Source: Fredinandcohnia onubensis
Lineage (GTDB): Bacteria; Bacillota; Bacilli; Bacillales; Bacillaceae_L
Direction of reading: 5' to 3'
Length of the DNA stretch: 64,000 bases
Assembly: GCF_031181385.1 (NCBI RefSeq)
Contig: NZ_JAPSKV010000009.1
Coordinates: forward strand, 82,198 to 146,197
Position 1 is the first letter of the stretch, and each line of letters begins with the position of its first letter. Shown here piece by piece: positions 18,389 to 28,849 of this stretch. The notes under the pieces were generated by a model. The model saw only the letters and a program-made list of their open reading frames with translations, did not search any database and had not been told where the DNA came from. The position numbers were made by a program, and so were the translations under genes.

Positions 18389-19898
18389 GAATATCCTCCT
18401 TATCGAATGCTTCTTCCGCTAACTGGATTGTTTGAATTAAAGCACTTGCTTTATTTACGGTTTCCATCCACTCATGTTCAGGAACTGAATCAGCAACGAT
18501 ACCTGCTCCCGCCTGGACATAAGCAACACCATCTTTTATAATCGCCGTCCGAATTGTAATACAGGAATCTATATTTCCATCAAAGCCTATATAAGCAATG
18601 GTGCCAGCATATAAGTTTCGAGCCGTTGGTTCCAACTCTGAGATAATTTGCATTGCTCGAATTTTAGGTGCTCCAGATACGGTTCCTGCTGGGAACGCTG
18701 CTTGTAAAGCATCTAATGGATCAATTTTTTCATCTAGTTCACCAGTGACCTTCGAGATAATGTGCATCACATGTGAAAATCGACCAATTTCCATTAATAC
18801 AGGCGTTTTAACAGAGCCAAATGTAGATACCCTACCAATATCATTACGTGCTAAATCGACCAGCATATAATGCTCTGCCATCTCTTTTTCATCCTGAAGC
18901 AATTCTGATGCAAGGGCTTCATCTTCTTCTTTCGTCTTCCCTCTCCGTCTTGTACCTGCAATCGGGTGAATCTCAAGATGTTTGTTATGAACCTTGATTA
19001 AACGCTCTGGTGAGCTTCCTACGATTTCGATATCATTGATCTTAATATAAAACAGATAAGGTGAAGGGTTTACCATCCGTAAGACACGGTATAGCTGAAA
19101 TCCACTTACTGAGACGGGAATTTCAAAGCGTTGTGATAAGACCGCCTGAAAAATATCTCCATCCGTGATATAGTCCTTGATTTTACTAACAGCATCTAAG
19201 AAATCCTGTTTTTCGAAGTTCGTTTTTATATCTTTTACATTCGGTATTTCATGTAATTTTGGAAGTAGTAACATTTCACTTTGTTCTTTGTTTTGAATGA
19301 TTCGGGATAAATACATGTTGATTTTTGAGTGAGCATGATCGAAAACAGCCTTTTGAATCCGATCATCTTCACCTCCGTTTAACCGAACAAAATGAACGAC
19401 AATCAACTCCCGTGAATGATGGTCTAACGCTAAAATGGTTTCACAAAAGAAAAATTGATAGCGTTCCATGTTTAAATCATTGTTTGAGTGTTCATCTACC
19501 TTTTCAAATGTCGAGATTGCATCATACCCAATATATCCAACTGCCCCTCCATAAAAGGGGATTTCGATATCAAGCGGCTTTAAAGCAAGGTAATCCTTAA
19601 TCCAGTTAAATGCATCCTTCATTGTTGACTTCTTTACCAAGCTTTGCTGGTTTTCATTTTTCACGTAGTAGTGACCTTTATTCTCATCCATAAACAGGAA
19701 CGGCTTTAAGCCAATAAATGAATACCGAGACCACTCGGATTCATGATCCTTACTTTCAAGCAGAAAGGATGCTTCATTTTCTAGGTTTTGAAAAATTTGA
19801 ATGGGTGTCAACGTATCAACTAAGAAACGTTTGACAATCGGTATTGTCCGATATTGTTTTGCATCGGACGCAAACGAGGAAAAATCATACGTATTCAT
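18381..19898 (-). CDS. trpE: Anthranilate synthase component I
   Basis: First enzyme of the tryptophan branch (505 residues), making anthranilate from chorismate. The LLESKD motif near residue 48 is the tryptophan feedback site of the family. The C-terminal chorismate-binding domain shows AGTRRRGKT, HYMLVDLARNDIG and GAPKIRAMQII. The ATG follows GGAGGAGTGAGCTAA. Expression is controlled by the TRAP leader directly upstream (19980-20175). The glutaminase subunit is encoded elsewhere. Confidence 0.96.
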   Translation of the reverse strand: MNTYDFSSFASDAKQYRTIPIVKRFLVDTLTPIQIFQNLENEASFLLESKDHESEWSRYSFIGLKPFLFMDENKGHYYVKNENQQSLVKKSTMKDAFNWIKDYLALKPLDIEIPFYGGAVGYIGYDAISTFEKVDEHSNNDLNMERYQFFFCETILALDHHSRELIVVHFVRLNGGEDDRIQKAVFDHAHSKINMYLSRIIQNKEQSEMLLLPKLHEIPNVKDIKTNFEKQDFLDAVSKIKDYITDGDIFQAVLSQRFEIPVSVSGFQLYRVLRMVNPSPYLFYIKINDIEIVGSSPERLIKVHNKHLEIHPIAGTRRRGKTKEEDEALASELLQDEKEMAEHYMLVDLARNDIGRVSTFGSVKTPVLMEIGRFSHVMHIISKVTGELDEKIDPLDALQAAFPAGTVSGAPKIRAMQIISELEPTARNLYAGTIAYIGFDGNIDSCITIRTAIIKDGVAYVQAGAGIVADSVPEHEWMETVNKASALIQTIQLAEEAFDKEDIHV

Positions 19899-19979
19899 TT
19901 AGCTCACTCCTCCATGTAATATGGAGAATGAGGATTTAGGAGGTATTTGAAGATAGGAATCGCTTTTTAATATAAAAAA

Positions 19980-20022
19980 CGATAAAAATAAACAACCCAA
20001 AGACACGTTCGTATCTTTGGGT
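19980..20022 (-). terminator. trp operon leader attenuator terminator
   Basis: On the minus-strand RNA a 12-bp stem (ACCCAAAGAUAC with GUGUCUUUGGGU, one G-U pair, GAAC loop; 19995-20022) is followed by UGUUUAUUUUU. The 5' arm shares ACCC with the antiterminator, so the two structures exclude each other. It lies between the TRAP site and trpE. Confidence 0.93.
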
Positions 20023-20081
20023 AGAATTAACATAACTAAACTCTGCTAACCTCGGCTAAACTCTCTCATTCTCATCTACCC
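20019..20081 (-). promoter_or_regulatory. trp leader antiterminator pairing
   Basis: GGGUAGA (minus strand, 20075-20081) is perfectly complementary to UCUACCC (20019-20025). The upstream strand lies within the TRAP triplets (CTA at 20076-20078 on plus) and the downstream strand overlaps the terminator's 5' arm. TRAP bound to the triplets would block this pairing and allow the terminator to form. Confidence 0.85.
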
Positions 20082-20093
20082 TAAACTCAACTC
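20036..20093 (-). promoter_or_regulatory. TRAP binding site of the trp leader: 12 (G/U)AG triplets
   Basis: On minus, triplets GAG or UAG fall at plus positions starting 20036, 20041, 20046, 20051, 20056, 20061, 20065, 20071, 20076, 20081, 20086 and 20091. Spacers are almost all two bases; those after 20061 and 20065 are one and three. Two more triplets (20114, 20119) lie upstream. The TRAP protein (mtrB, this window) is an 11-subunit ring that binds such repeats when loaded with tryptophan. Confidence 0.94.
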
Positions 20094-20145
20094 TAAACTT
20101 CACAGAAAACTTACTAAACTCTAACTTTATCAAATATTGTAACTA

Positions 20146-20175
20146 AACTTATCATATACATCTTCAATTTGTCAA
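20146..20175 (-). promoter_or_regulatory. Candidate trp operon promoter
   Basis: A perfect -35 hexamer TTGACA lies at 20170-20175 on minus, ten bases after the aroH stop. The best -10 is GATAAG or an overlapping hexamer 15-16 bases downstream, which is a weak match. Position, just before the TRAP leader, fits the internal trp promoter of the B. subtilis supraoperon. Confidence 0.6.
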
Positions 20176-20184
20176 TATATAGTT

Positions 20185-20559
20185 TTATTTACCTTGAACA
20201 CTTGAAAGATCCGGTCTTAAGACGATTGCTCCATTTTGGTAAACATGATTGATTTCTTCTTGTTTTGCATTAGTATTCACAGTCATCAATATACGAATAC
20301 ACATTGGCAATGAACCTGGTACAGGAATTTCTCTCATACTCATTACCGGAACAAATGTCCATCCATCAATTTGTCTTGCCGCTGCAGCTGGAAAAGCTGC
20401 ATCAATATCATCGGTAACTGAAAATACAATTTGAGCAACATCAGCTGCTTCAATACGGTTTTCAGTGATCATGTCACGCAATAGCTGTTCAGTTGCTGCT
20501 AATATTTCTTGTTTATTATTTTCTTTAATAGTTGTAGCGCCACGTATTCCCCTTATCAT
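20185..20559 (-). CDS. aroH: Chorismate mutase, AroH class
   Basis: The small trimeric AroH-type chorismate mutase (124 residues), turning chorismate into prephenate. Active-site residues visible are Arg in MIRGIRGATT, the PVMSMREIPVPGSLP segment with Glu, and Arg in CIRILM. The ATG follows AAAGGAGGAGTG. It lies third in aroC-aroB-aroH, upstream of the trp promoter and leader. Confidence 0.95.
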   Translation of the reverse strand: MIRGIRGATTIKENNKQEILAATEQLLRDMITENRIEAADVAQIVFSVTDDIDAAFPAAAARQIDGWTFVPVMSMREIPVPGSLPMCIRILMTVNTNAKQEEINHVYQNGAIVLRPDLSSVQGK

Positions 20560-20595
20560 TTACACTCCTCCTTTATAGCATGAAGACATCTTATC

Positions 20596-21675
20596 TTAAA
20601 TAAAATCCTTTAAGAAACGGAGTAGATGCTCATCTTCTATATCTTGAATAACAGTTTCCCCAATATTTTTTAACAAGACCATTTTTACCTTACCAGAGGT
20701 AGCTTTTTTATCATGCTTCATTCGTTCAAGTAATTTTTCAACTTCTAATTGTTCAGGAATGCTTGTTGGGAACCCAAACAAACTGAACCATTCTTTTATT
20801 TTTTCAGATGATAGATTACTATTAAAGATTTTTTCGCTCACCTTTAATGCAAAAATCATCCCAATCGCAACGCCATCTCCATGGGTAATCTTTCCATAAC
20901 CAGATTCAGCTTCAATGGCATGACCTAGGGTATGACCAAAGTTTAAGATGGCACGTAGTCCTTTTTCTTGTTCGTCCTCAGAAACAACCTTTGCCTTTAC
21001 GGCTACACCTTTTAATACAGCATATTGAAGCTTTTCACCTTTTAAATCGTCTAAAGATGTAATGTTTTCAGTTAGCCACTCATAAAACTCCGGATCCCAA
21101 ATTAATCCATGCTTAATGACCTCGGCAAAGCCTGAACGAAGCTCGATTTTTGGCAATGTCTTCATTAAATCAATATCATATAATACCGCATTCGGTTGAT
21201 GAAAAGCACCAATCATATTTTTTCCAAGTTCATGATTAATGGCAACCTTCCCTCCAACTGCACTGTCATGAGCAAGTAATGTAGTTGGAATTTGGATAAA
21301 TGGGATGCCACGCATGAATGTTGCCGCGACAAAACCTGCTAAATCGCCAACAACACCCCCACCTAATGCAAGAATCACCGAAGAACGGTCCAATCCTTCT
21401 TCCAACGCAAAGGTCTGACATTGATAATACATTTCAAAAGATTTAGCACTTTCCCCAGCAGGGATAACGAATGATAGCGGCTCATCAAATTGGGCCTTAA
21501 GGATATCTTTTACTTTCTCTAAATAAAGTGACGCAACAGATTCATCACTTATAACAAGTACCTTTGATACCGATTTACAGGTATCCTTTATAACCCGTGG
21601 CAATTGATCGATAATTTCAGTTCCAATGAACATTGGATAGGTTTTCGATTTTGTTGCTATGGTTAACTGGTCCAT
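20596..21675 (-). CDS. aroB: 3-dehydroquinate synthase
   Basis: NAD- and metal-dependent enzyme of the shikimate pathway (359 residues). Motifs are [25 protein letters not shown] glycine-rich NAD region (about residue 100), [14 protein letters not shown], and metal ligands in [10 protein letters not shown] and HGDGVAIG. The start overlaps the aroC stop as TAATG, which implies coupled translation. Confidence 0.96.
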   Translation of the reverse strand: MDQLTIATKSKTYPMFIGTEIIDQLPRVIKDTCKSVSKVLVISDESVASLYLEKVKDILKAQFDEPLSFVIPAGESAKSFEMYYQCQTFALEEGLDRSSVILALGGGVVGDLAGFVAATFMRGIPFIQIPTTLLAHDSAVGGKVAINHELGKNMIGAFHQPNAVLYDIDLMKTLPKIELRSGFAEVIKHGLIWDPEFYEWLTENITSLDDLKGEKLQYAVLKGVAVKAKVVSEDEQEKGLRAILNFGHTLGHAIEAESGYGKITHGDGVAIGMIFALKVSEKIFNSNLSSEKIKEWFSLFGFPTSIPEQLEVEKLLERMKHDKKATSGKVKMVLLKNIGETVIQDIEDEHLLRFLKDFI

Positions 21676-22847
21676 TAGAATTCCCTCGAATACTCACGCG
21701 TTTTCGCTACATTTTCTTGAATTAAATCGATTCTGTCTTGTCCAAATTGTTCAACAATTGCGTTTGCAACTTCCCAAGCGACAACTGCCTCAGCGACAAC
21801 TGATGCGGCAGGTACTGCACAGCTATCAGATCTTTCAATACTTGCTTCAAATACTTCTTTAGTTTCAATATCTACGCTTTTTAACGGCTTATATAGAGTT
21901 GGGATTGGCTTCATTACACCTCGAACAACAATAGGCATACCGTTTGTCATACCGCCTTCAAAGCCGCCTAAATTATTGGTTCTTCGCTTATATCCATCTT
22001 CTTTATCCCAAATGATTTCATCATGAACCTGACTTCCAGGAATTCTTGCCGCATCAAATCCAATACCAAATTCAACACCCTTAAAGGCATTGATACTTAC
22101 CATTGCTGCTGCAATTTTCGAATCTAATTTACGGTCATAATGAACATAGCTTCCTACACCTGCAGGTACACCTTCAACGATGACTTCTACAATCCCACCG
22201 ATGGAGTCACCATTTTTCTTTGCTTCATCAATAGCATTCATCATTTGAATGCCTGCCTCTTCATCCAAACATCTGACTGAAGATTCTTCGGTCTTTATTT
22301 TCAATTCTTCTAGGGATGAGTATGTAGTGTTCTTCGCACGTACTCCACCAATTTCTAATACATGTCCAGCAACCTGAATCCCTAAAGATGCCAAGAATTT
22401 TTTAGCTACTGCCCCAGCTGCAACTCGTACTGTCGTTTCACGTGCTGAGGATCTTTCAAGAACATTACGCATATCGCGATGCCCGTATTTGATGGCTCCA
22501 TTAAGGTCTGCATGTCCAGGGCGTGGACGTGTAATTTTACGCTTAATATCTTCTGCCTCTTCATCAGTAATTGGATCGATACCCATTATTTTAGTCCAGT
22601 GTTTCCAGTCATTGTTTTCAACGACTAATGCAATTGGAGACCCTAATGTTTTACCGTGCCTAACACCACTTGCAATTTGCACTTGGTCCTTTTCAATTTG
22701 CATTCTTCTGCCTCGCCCATGTCCTTTTTGACGTCTAGCAAGTTCAAAATTTATATCTTCTGCAGTAAGTTCTAGACCAGCAGGTACACCTTCAAGTATG
22801 GTTGTAAGCTGTGGCCCGTGTGATTCACCAGCTGTTAAGTATCTCAT
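21675..22847 (-). CDS. aroC: Chorismate synthase
   Basis: Last enzyme of the common aromatic pathway (390 residues), making chorismate with reduced FMN. Signature segments are GESHGPQLT at the start, [32 protein letters not shown] and [12 protein letters not shown]. The ATG at 22847 ([11 protein letters not shown]) follows AAGGGGG; the frame extends 14 codons without support. It heads the supraoperon, like aroF in B. subtilis. About 235 bp separate it from cheR. Confidence 0.96.
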   Translation of the reverse strand: MRYLTAGESHGPQLTTILEGVPAGLELTAEDINFELARRQKGHGRGRRMQIEKDQVQIASGVRHGKTLGSPIALVVENNDWKHWTKIMGIDPITDEEAEDIKRKITRPRPGHADLNGAIKYGHRDMRNVLERSSARETTVRVAAGAVAKKFLASLGIQVAGHVLEIGGVRAKNTTYSSLEELKIKTEESSVRCLDEEAGIQMMNAIDEAKKNGDSIGGIVEVIVEGVPAGVGSYVHYDRKLDSKIAAAMVSINAFKGVEFGIGFDAARIPGSQVHDEIIWDKEDGYKRRTNNLGGFEGGMTNGMPIVVRGVMKPIPTLYKPLKSVDIETKEVFEASIERSDSCAVPAASVVAEAVVAWEVANAIVEQFGQDRIDLIQENVAKTREYSREF

Positions 22848-23081
22848 GTGTGTTTCCCCCTTATATGCAATAGTGAAAAAGATTTTCACTTTCGTAATTT
22901 AAAGCGATTATGTACCAATATATCATAATCTCTGTAATTCCGGATAGATTTTTTCAAAAATTTCTATGATTATATACAATTATGATAAAGAAAAAGAATT
23001 CACCCATAGGCAAATTCGATTACTATATCGTAGCAGACATTATTAGATTTGTCATTTTTCTGACGTTTTATTTTGCATGTT

Positions 23082-23864
<783 letters not shown>

Positions 23865-23912
23865 CTAAAAACTAAACATAATTTTGGTGGTGATAATAGA
23901 AAGTTCCTTAAG

Positions 23913-23941
23913 AAAAACCAGCCCTACTAGAGCTGGTTTTT
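23913..23941 (-). terminator. Intrinsic terminator of ndk
   Basis: AAAAACCAGC pairs with GCTGGTTTTT on minus just past the ndk stop codon, ending in T residues. It separates ndk from cheR. Confidence 0.85.
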
Positions 23942-23947
23942 GATGGA

Positions 23948-24394
23948 TTAGTAAATCCAGTTATTAATAAGCTTTTCGTATTGCGCTACTTCTTCTTCTT
24001 TGAAGAAAAGTGCAATTTCACGCTCAGCACTTGCCGGTGAATCAGAACCGTGAATAACGTTCTTTCCAACAGTTAATCCAAAATCACCACGAATTGTTCC
24101 TGGAAGGGCATCCTTCGGATTTGTTGCGCCCATCATTTGACGTGCAGTTGCGATTACATTCTCACCTTGCCAAACCATTGCAAATACTGGACCAGAAGTG
24201 ATGAAATCTACAAGCTCTCCAAAGAATGGACGCTCTTTATGCTCACCATAATGTTCTCCAGCAAGTTCTTCAGAAATAACCATTAATTTTGCTCCGACTA
24301 ATTGAAAGCCCTTTCTTTCAAAGCGTGAAACAATCTCACCGATTAATTGACGTTGAACTCCGTCTGGCTTAACCATTAAAAACGTTTTTTCCAT
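23948..24394 (-). CDS. ndk: Nucleoside diphosphate kinase
   Basis: Balances nucleoside triphosphate pools (148 residues). The phosphorylated His lies in NVIHGSDSP, and [13 protein letters not shown] at the N-terminus is the conserved nucleotide-site region. The ATG at 24394 follows GGAGAG; a GTG four codons upstream lies within that ribosome site. It is followed by a terminator. Confidence 0.97.
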   Translation of the reverse strand: MEKTFLMVKPDGVQRQLIGEIVSRFERKGFQLVGAKLMVISEELAGEHYGEHKERPFFGELVDFITSGPVFAMVWQGENVIATARQMMGATNPKDALPGTIRGDFGLTVGKNVIHGSDSPASAEREIALFFKEEEVAQYEKLINNWIY

Positions 24395-24564
24395 AATTCT
24401 CTCCACCCCACCAAAATATGTATAATAGTCATGTTTTAGCGACCAATCAAAATAGTAACACTATTTTGATTGGTTTGCAACTTTATTCATCAAATACACT
24501 TTTGCGTTTTTGCTCTCAGTTTTTAATGACAACACGGATGCAGGTACATAGGGGGCAAATAAGG

Positions 24565-25527
24565 TTAAAATTTTCTCTTTCCGATATATTTTGCAATATT
24601 ATAAAGCGTATTTCTTGCACGACCAGAAGGTAATTCCTCTAATACCTTATACGCTTTCTCTAAATAACGGTTACTTATCGCCTCGGACTGCTTGATTGCA
24701 TCTGATTGTTTAATCAACGTGATTAAAGGTTTAATTTCATCTGATGTTGTATGTTCTGAAACTTTTGTAATAAGGTCTTTAAGTTTCTCTTCCTTCATCG
24801 CATAAAGAACAGGCAATGTAATATTCCCTTGCATCAAGTCACTACCAGCAGGTTTTCCTAGTTGTTGATCAGTGCCTGTAAAATCTAGAATATCATCTGT
24901 AATCTGAAAGGCCATTCCAACATAATAGCCAAATAGATATAGTTTTTTATGGATATCAGAAGGAACACCTGCAGCAACTGCACCTAGTTGGCAGCTACTT
25001 GCAATTAATAGGGCCGTTTTCCGTTTAATACGTCGCAAATAACACCGTAGGTCTTGATCAAACCGATATTTATCTTTGATTTGCTCAATTTCACCTAAAC
25101 ATACCTCGACGATAGTATGAGCAAGAAGTTTATGTAATAAAGGATTATCAAGCTTCGTAATGATTTCTAATGAACTTCCAAGTATATAATCTCCTGCATA
25201 CATCGCAATCTTGTTGTCCCATTTAGCTTTAATGGTTGGCTTGCCACGACGTAGGTCCGCGTCATCAATCACATCATCATGGACAAGTGATGCTGTATGA
25301 ATAAGCTCAAGTGTTACGGCTACGTTTTTTATCACATTTATATCATACTTACCGAATTTGCCACCTAATAGGACAAAAACTGGTCGTAATCGTTTACCAC
25401 CTGATTGCAATAAATGCAATCCAGCTTGCTGAAGAACAGGATGCTCCCCTTTGATTGAAGCCTCCAGCTCCTTTTCTATAATGGCTAAATCTGTATTCAA
25501 ATACGAATACATCAAAGATAATTTCAT
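24565..25527 (-). CDS. hepT: Heptaprenyl diphosphate synthase component II
   Basis: Catalytic trans-prenyltransferase subunit (320 residues) making the C35 side chain of menaquinone-7 with HepS. The two Asp-rich motifs are DDVIDDADLRRGKPT near residue 80 and DDILDFTGTDQQLGKP near residue 210. The ATG at 25527 follows AAGGTG. It is the last gene of the hepS-menG-hepT cluster. Confidence 0.95.
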   Translation of the reverse strand: MKLSLMYSYLNTDLAIIEKELEASIKGEHPVLQQAGLHLLQSGGKRLRPVFVLLGGKFGKYDINVIKNVAVTLELIHTASLVHDDVIDDADLRRGKPTIKAKWDNKIAMYAGDYILGSSLEIITKLDNPLLHKLLAHTIVEVCLGEIEQIKDKYRFDQDLRCYLRRIKRKTALLIASSCQLGAVAAGVPSDIHKKLYLFGYYVGMAFQITDDILDFTGTDQQLGKPAGSDLMQGNITLPVLYAMKEEKLKDLITKVSEHTTSDEIKPLITLIKQSDAIKQSEAISNRYLEKAYKVLEELPSGRARNTLYNIAKYIGKRKF

Positions 25528-25566
25528 GAGTTTCACCTTAGTTTACAAAAATATGACGCGAAAATA

Positions 25567-26271
25567 TTATTTCTTATACCCTAAATGCATAGCAGCTACA
25601 CCTAAAGTGTACGGTTTAACTTCAATGTCTTTTAAGCCTGCTTCTCGAAACATATTTGCTAGTTCTTTCATGCCTGGAAAATCACGGGCAGATTCTTGTA
25701 ACCATGAATATTCCTGATAACTTTTTGCAAAAAGCTTTCCGAAAACTGGCATAATAAAACGAAAATAGAAAAAGTATAATTGACGAAATCCAATTATTGT
25801 TGGTTGTGAAGTTTCTAAACAAACAACCTTGCCACCAGGTTTTACTACCCTTTGCATTTCTTTTAAAACGGTCATATAATCCGGAACATTTCGTAAGCCA
25901 AAGCCAATTGTTACATAGTCAAAAGAATTATCCTCAAATGGCAATTCCATCGCATTTCCATGTACCAATTTAACCTGATTTAATTGCAGCTTGTCTACCT
26001 TCTCTTGGCCAATTTTAAGCATGTTTTTACTAAAGTCTAAACCAATTACTTCCCCCGTAGGACCCACTACATCTGCAAGCGCAATTGTCCAATCGGCAGT
26101 TCCACAACAAAGATCTAACGCGGAAGAACCTTTTTGAACATCCATTCGTTTCATTGTATCTTTACGCCAAGCTTTATGTTGTTGGAAGCTGATCACGGAA
26201 TTCATTTGGTCATAATTTTTATATATTTTTTCAAACACATGGTGTACACGCTGTTCTTTAGATTGCTCCAT
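25567..26271 (-). CDS. menG: Demethylmenaquinone methyltransferase
   Basis: UbiE/MenG-type S-adenosylmethionine methyltransferase (234 residues), the last step of menaquinone synthesis. SAM motifs are [14 protein letters not shown] near residue 48 and [29 protein letters not shown] is typical of the family. It is called menH or ubiE in some annotations. Two bases separate it from hepS. Confidence 0.96.
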   Translation of the reverse strand: MEQSKEQRVHHVFEKIYKNYDQMNSVISFQQHKAWRKDTMKRMDVQKGSSALDLCCGTADWTIALADVVGPTGEVIGLDFSKNMLKIGQEKVDKLQLNQVKLVHGNAMELPFEDNSFDYVTIGFGLRNVPDYMTVLKEMQRVVKPGGKVVCLETSQPTIIGFRQLYFFYFRFIMPVFGKLFAKSYQEYSWLQESARDFPGMKELANMFREAGLKDIEVKPYTLGVAAMHLGYKK

Positions 26272-26273
26272 AA

Positions 26274-27089
26274 TTACCCTTCTTCCACAATCTTATTCAT
26301 TGATATTGAAGCACCTTCAAATCGCAGCTCATTAATTCGATTTAATAGCATACTGTTCATTTTCGGGTTCGTTTCTAAAAACTGCTCCAACTTATTTGTT
26401 ACATAAGAAAGCTGCCTGTTAAAAATGATCATTACTTCTGCTTCCTGATCTTGTTTTTCTTGATGAAAAACTATTTTCTTTAAAGTGTGGAAGAGAATTG
26501 AATTATCATTTTCTAAATACTGTTCTCTTTCATGCAGTAGTCTTTTTAATAACAAAAAATTTAAAATGAGCTCTTCCCATTTTTTTATTTGAAAGCTTTT
26601 TACAATTTTTTGAAAAATAGCCGATTCAACTGTTGTCACACAAGTAAAAAGCTTGTCTATATTTTCATTGTCCATTTGATACAAATAAATTTTGGCTTCA
26701 TTAACTTCTTTAATACCTTCTGCAAGTACTCGAATGAAGTTAATATCGGAGACCTGAGCCAGAAGTTTATAATATAATCCGCTAAAATAATCTCCCGCCA
26801 ATACAGCCAACTGTTGACTGCGCATGCGTTCATCTGAATAGGAAAGTCGATTGGGGACTGATTCATGGGTATCCAATGCCTGTTGAACAAGCATAGTTGT
26901 TACTATATAGTTTTCCAATTGCTCTTTTGGCAAAAGTAGATCCTCGCATATCGAATTTAATAATAAAATCTTATCTTCATCTATGCTTGGTGTTTCCATA
27001 TATCTTTGAAGGTATGAGTGTTTTATTTTAACCTCAATACGCTCCTTAAGATTGGCAACTATTTCCTTGATGTCATGCAAATCAATCAC
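26274..27089 (-). CDS. hepS: Heptaprenyl diphosphate synthase component I
   Basis: The small non-catalytic subunit of heptaprenyl diphosphate synthase (271 residues, all helical). It has no Asp-rich motif, as is normal for HepS; recognisable are the [23 protein letters not shown] segment and the place before menG and hepT. It starts at GTG after GGGG. It sets product length together with HepT. Confidence 0.9.
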   Translation of the reverse strand: MIDLHDIKEIVANLKERIEVKIKHSYLQRYMETPSIDEDKILLLNSICEDLLLPKEQLENYIVTTMLVQQALDTHESVPNRLSYSDERMRSQQLAVLAGDYFSGLYYKLLAQVSDINFIRVLAEGIKEVNEAKIYLYQMDNENIDKLFTCVTTVESAIFQKIVKSFQIKKWEELILNFLLLKRLLHEREQYLENDNSILFHTLKKIVFHQEKQDQEAEVMIIFNRQLSYVTNKLEQFLETNPKMNSMLLNRINELRFEGASISMNKIVEEG

Positions 27090-27211
27090 CCTTGTTTCCC
27101 CAATTTAAATAAAATTTTTTCTATTTTGAAGGTCTTTATATTAGTCTCCTTAAAACAACGTTAATTATAACATATATCCCATAGTTTTTCCCTTAGTTTT
27201 ATGCAATCCAA

Positions 27212-27237
27212 AAGAAAAAGCAGGAATTACCTGCTTT
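27212..27237 (-). terminator. Intrinsic terminator of mtrB
   Basis: AAAGCAGG pairs with CCTGCTTT around TAATT, followed by TTCTTTT on minus. The stem begins inside the mtrB stop codon. Confidence 0.8.
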
Positions 27238-27466
27238 ATTTTTTGGAACCTGATTCAGTTTCTCCATGGCTAGTTTGAATAATTGCATGACCACGAACCT
27301 TTATCGCTGAAGTATGTTCAGTAAATTGAGCAATCATTACTTCGCCTCTATCTAATTTCTCCGAATGATGAAAGCGTGTATCAGTTCCTCTAGTTAAACC
27401 GATTACATTCACTCCATCTTCTACTGCTTTAATTACAATAAACTCTGAGTTTGAATTATTACTCAT
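27236..27466 (-). CDS. mtrB: Tryptophan RNA-binding attenuation protein (TRAP)
   Basis: The 76-residue TRAP protein, an 11-subunit ring that binds (G/U)AG repeats when loaded with tryptophan. The body ([19 protein letters not shown], then the [19 protein letters not shown] stretch) matches the family along its length. Its target, the trp leader, is in this window at 20036-20093. It lies after folE (mtrA), as in the B. subtilis mtrAB operon. No anti-TRAP gene was seen here. Confidence 0.96.
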   Translation of the reverse strand: MSNNSNSEFIVIKAVEDGVNVIGLTRGTDTRFHHSEKLDRGEVMIAQFTEHTSAIKVRGHAIIQTSHGETESGSKK

Positions 27467-27581
27467 CCTTCTTCACTCCTATGAATGCTATGTAAAGGAA
27501 ATTTTTTCAACTCATTCAACACTTAATGGAAAATGAGTGAAACTCACATCATTTTTACTATCTCGTACTTCATTACGTATG

Positions 27582-28148
27582 TCAATTCTTAATTAAAGAT
27601 AATACCTCACTTCGAGCAGCTGGGTCTTTTTGTAATATCCCACGAACAGCAGAAGTAACTGTTTTTGCTCCTGGTTTTTTCACTCCCCTCATCGTCATAC
27701 ACATATGTTCTGCTTCGATAACTACCATTACCCCATGAGGTTGTAGGGTTTCAACGATGGAATCCGCTATTGTTGAGGTGATTCTTTCTTGCAATTGAGG
27801 TCTTTTAGCGACAGCTTCTACAGCGCGTGCAAGCTTGCTTAAACCAGTTACCTTACCGCCTTTAGGAATATAAGCAACGTGTGCGTGACCATAAAATGGG
27901 ACAAGATGGTGCTCGCACATTGAGAAAAATGGGATGTCTTTAACAAGCACCAACTCTTCATGTTCCTCACCGAAAATCGTTTGAAAATATTCTTTCGGGT
28001 CATCTTGGAGACCAGAGAACACTTCCGCATACATTTTAGAGACTCTTTTTGGCGTATCGACTAGTCCTTCTCTTTGAGGATCTTCACCGATTGCTTCTAA
28101 AATCATGGTTACTGCCTGCTCTATTTTTTTATAGTCTATGGAAGTCAT
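27582..28148 (-). CDS. folE: GTP cyclohydrolase I
   Basis: Makes dihydroneopterin triphosphate for folate (188 residues; mtrA in B. subtilis). Zinc ligands and active site lie in [18 protein letters not shown] and in HMCMTMRGV. The ATG at 28148 is chosen: GAGGGG is nine bases upstream, whereas the TTG three codons earlier is too close to it. It precedes mtrB by about 115 bp. Confidence 0.96.
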   Translation of the reverse strand: MTSIDYKKIEQAVTMILEAIGEDPQREGLVDTPKRVSKMYAEVFSGLQDDPKEYFQTIFGEEHEELVLVKDIPFFSMCEHHLVPFYGHAHVAYIPKGGKVTGLSKLARAVEAVAKRPQLQERITSTIADSIVETLQPHGVMVVIEAEHMCMTMRGVKKPGAKTVTSAVRGILQKDPAARSEVLSLIKN

Positions 28149-28217
28149 TTTAGCCAACCCCTCTTCTTATTACGTATTGCCAGTCCATTGATTCTAGCAT
28201 AATTATGTACAGAAAAC

Positions 28218-28247
28218 AAAAAAGAGTCGTTAAAAACGACCCTCTTT
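28218..28247 (-). terminator. Intrinsic terminator of hbs
   Basis: AAAGAG-GTCGTT pairs with AACGAC-CTCTTT with one unpaired base, followed by TTTTTT on minus. Confidence 0.8.
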
Positions 28248-28276
28248 GTTAACTTTCACATAGTTTCTATGTAAAA

Positions 28277-28549
28277 TTATTTTACTGCATCCTTAAGCGC
28301 CTTTCCTGGTTTAAATGCAGGAACCTTGCTAGCAGCAATTTCGATTTCTTCACCAGTTTGAGGATTACGACCTTTACGAGCAGCACGCTCACGCACCTCA
28401 AAGTTACCAAATCCGATTAACTGAACTTTGTCTCCACCTTTAAGGGCTTCAAGAATTGAATCAAAAACTGCATCAACAGCTTTTGTAGCATCCTTCTTTG
28501 ATAGTTCAGCACTTTCAGCCACCGCGTTAACTAAATCTGTTTTGTTCAT
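28277..28549 (-). CDS. hbs: DNA-binding protein HU
   Basis: The histone-like HU protein (90 residues), essential nucleoid component in Bacillus. The helical N-terminus [12 protein letters not shown] and the DNA-binding arm [14 protein letters not shown] are diagnostic. The ATG at 28549 follows GGAGGAGGTG. A SigA promoter lies about 110 bases upstream (28663-28691). Confidence 0.97.
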   Translation of the reverse strand: MNKTDLVNAVAESAELSKKDATKAVDAVFDSILEALKGGDKVQLIGFGNFEVRERAARKGRNPQTGEEIEIAASKVPAFKPGKALKDAVK

Positions 28550-28662
28550 GACATTCACCTCCTCCCAAATATGCTATTCATTCAATATGAGTGATTATTC
28601 ATTGCTCTGCGAGTCTTGTGTCATCAAGTGTCTTCAACGTTAGTCTGATACTAACATGCCTT

Positions 28663-28691
28663 ATAATAAACGATTATTAGACATAATTCAA
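28663..28691 (-). promoter_or_regulatory. SigA-type promoter of hbs
   Basis: TTGAAT (28686-28691) and TATTAT (28663-28668) are spaced by 17 bases on minus, giving a leader of about 110 nt before hbs. The remaining 28550-28816 stretch shows no gene. Confidence 0.7.
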
Positions 28692-28816
28692 TATATTTCA
28701 ACAGAAATTTTACCTTTTTATGTATATTTCACCAATTCGTCTATGTTTTTTTGTAAAAAGCTTATCACATTAGTGTTTCGTAAGCAAATTCGCCTCTTTT
28801 TGTGCAATTATTGCAT

Positions 28817-28843
28817 AAAAAAAAGACTCCCTCGTGAGGAGCC
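28817..28843 (-). terminator. Intrinsic terminator of spoIVA
   Basis: GGCTCC pairs with GGAGTC (one G-T) and is followed by eight T residues on minus, directly after the spoIVA stop codon. Confidence 0.82.
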
Positions 28844-28849
28844 CTTATC

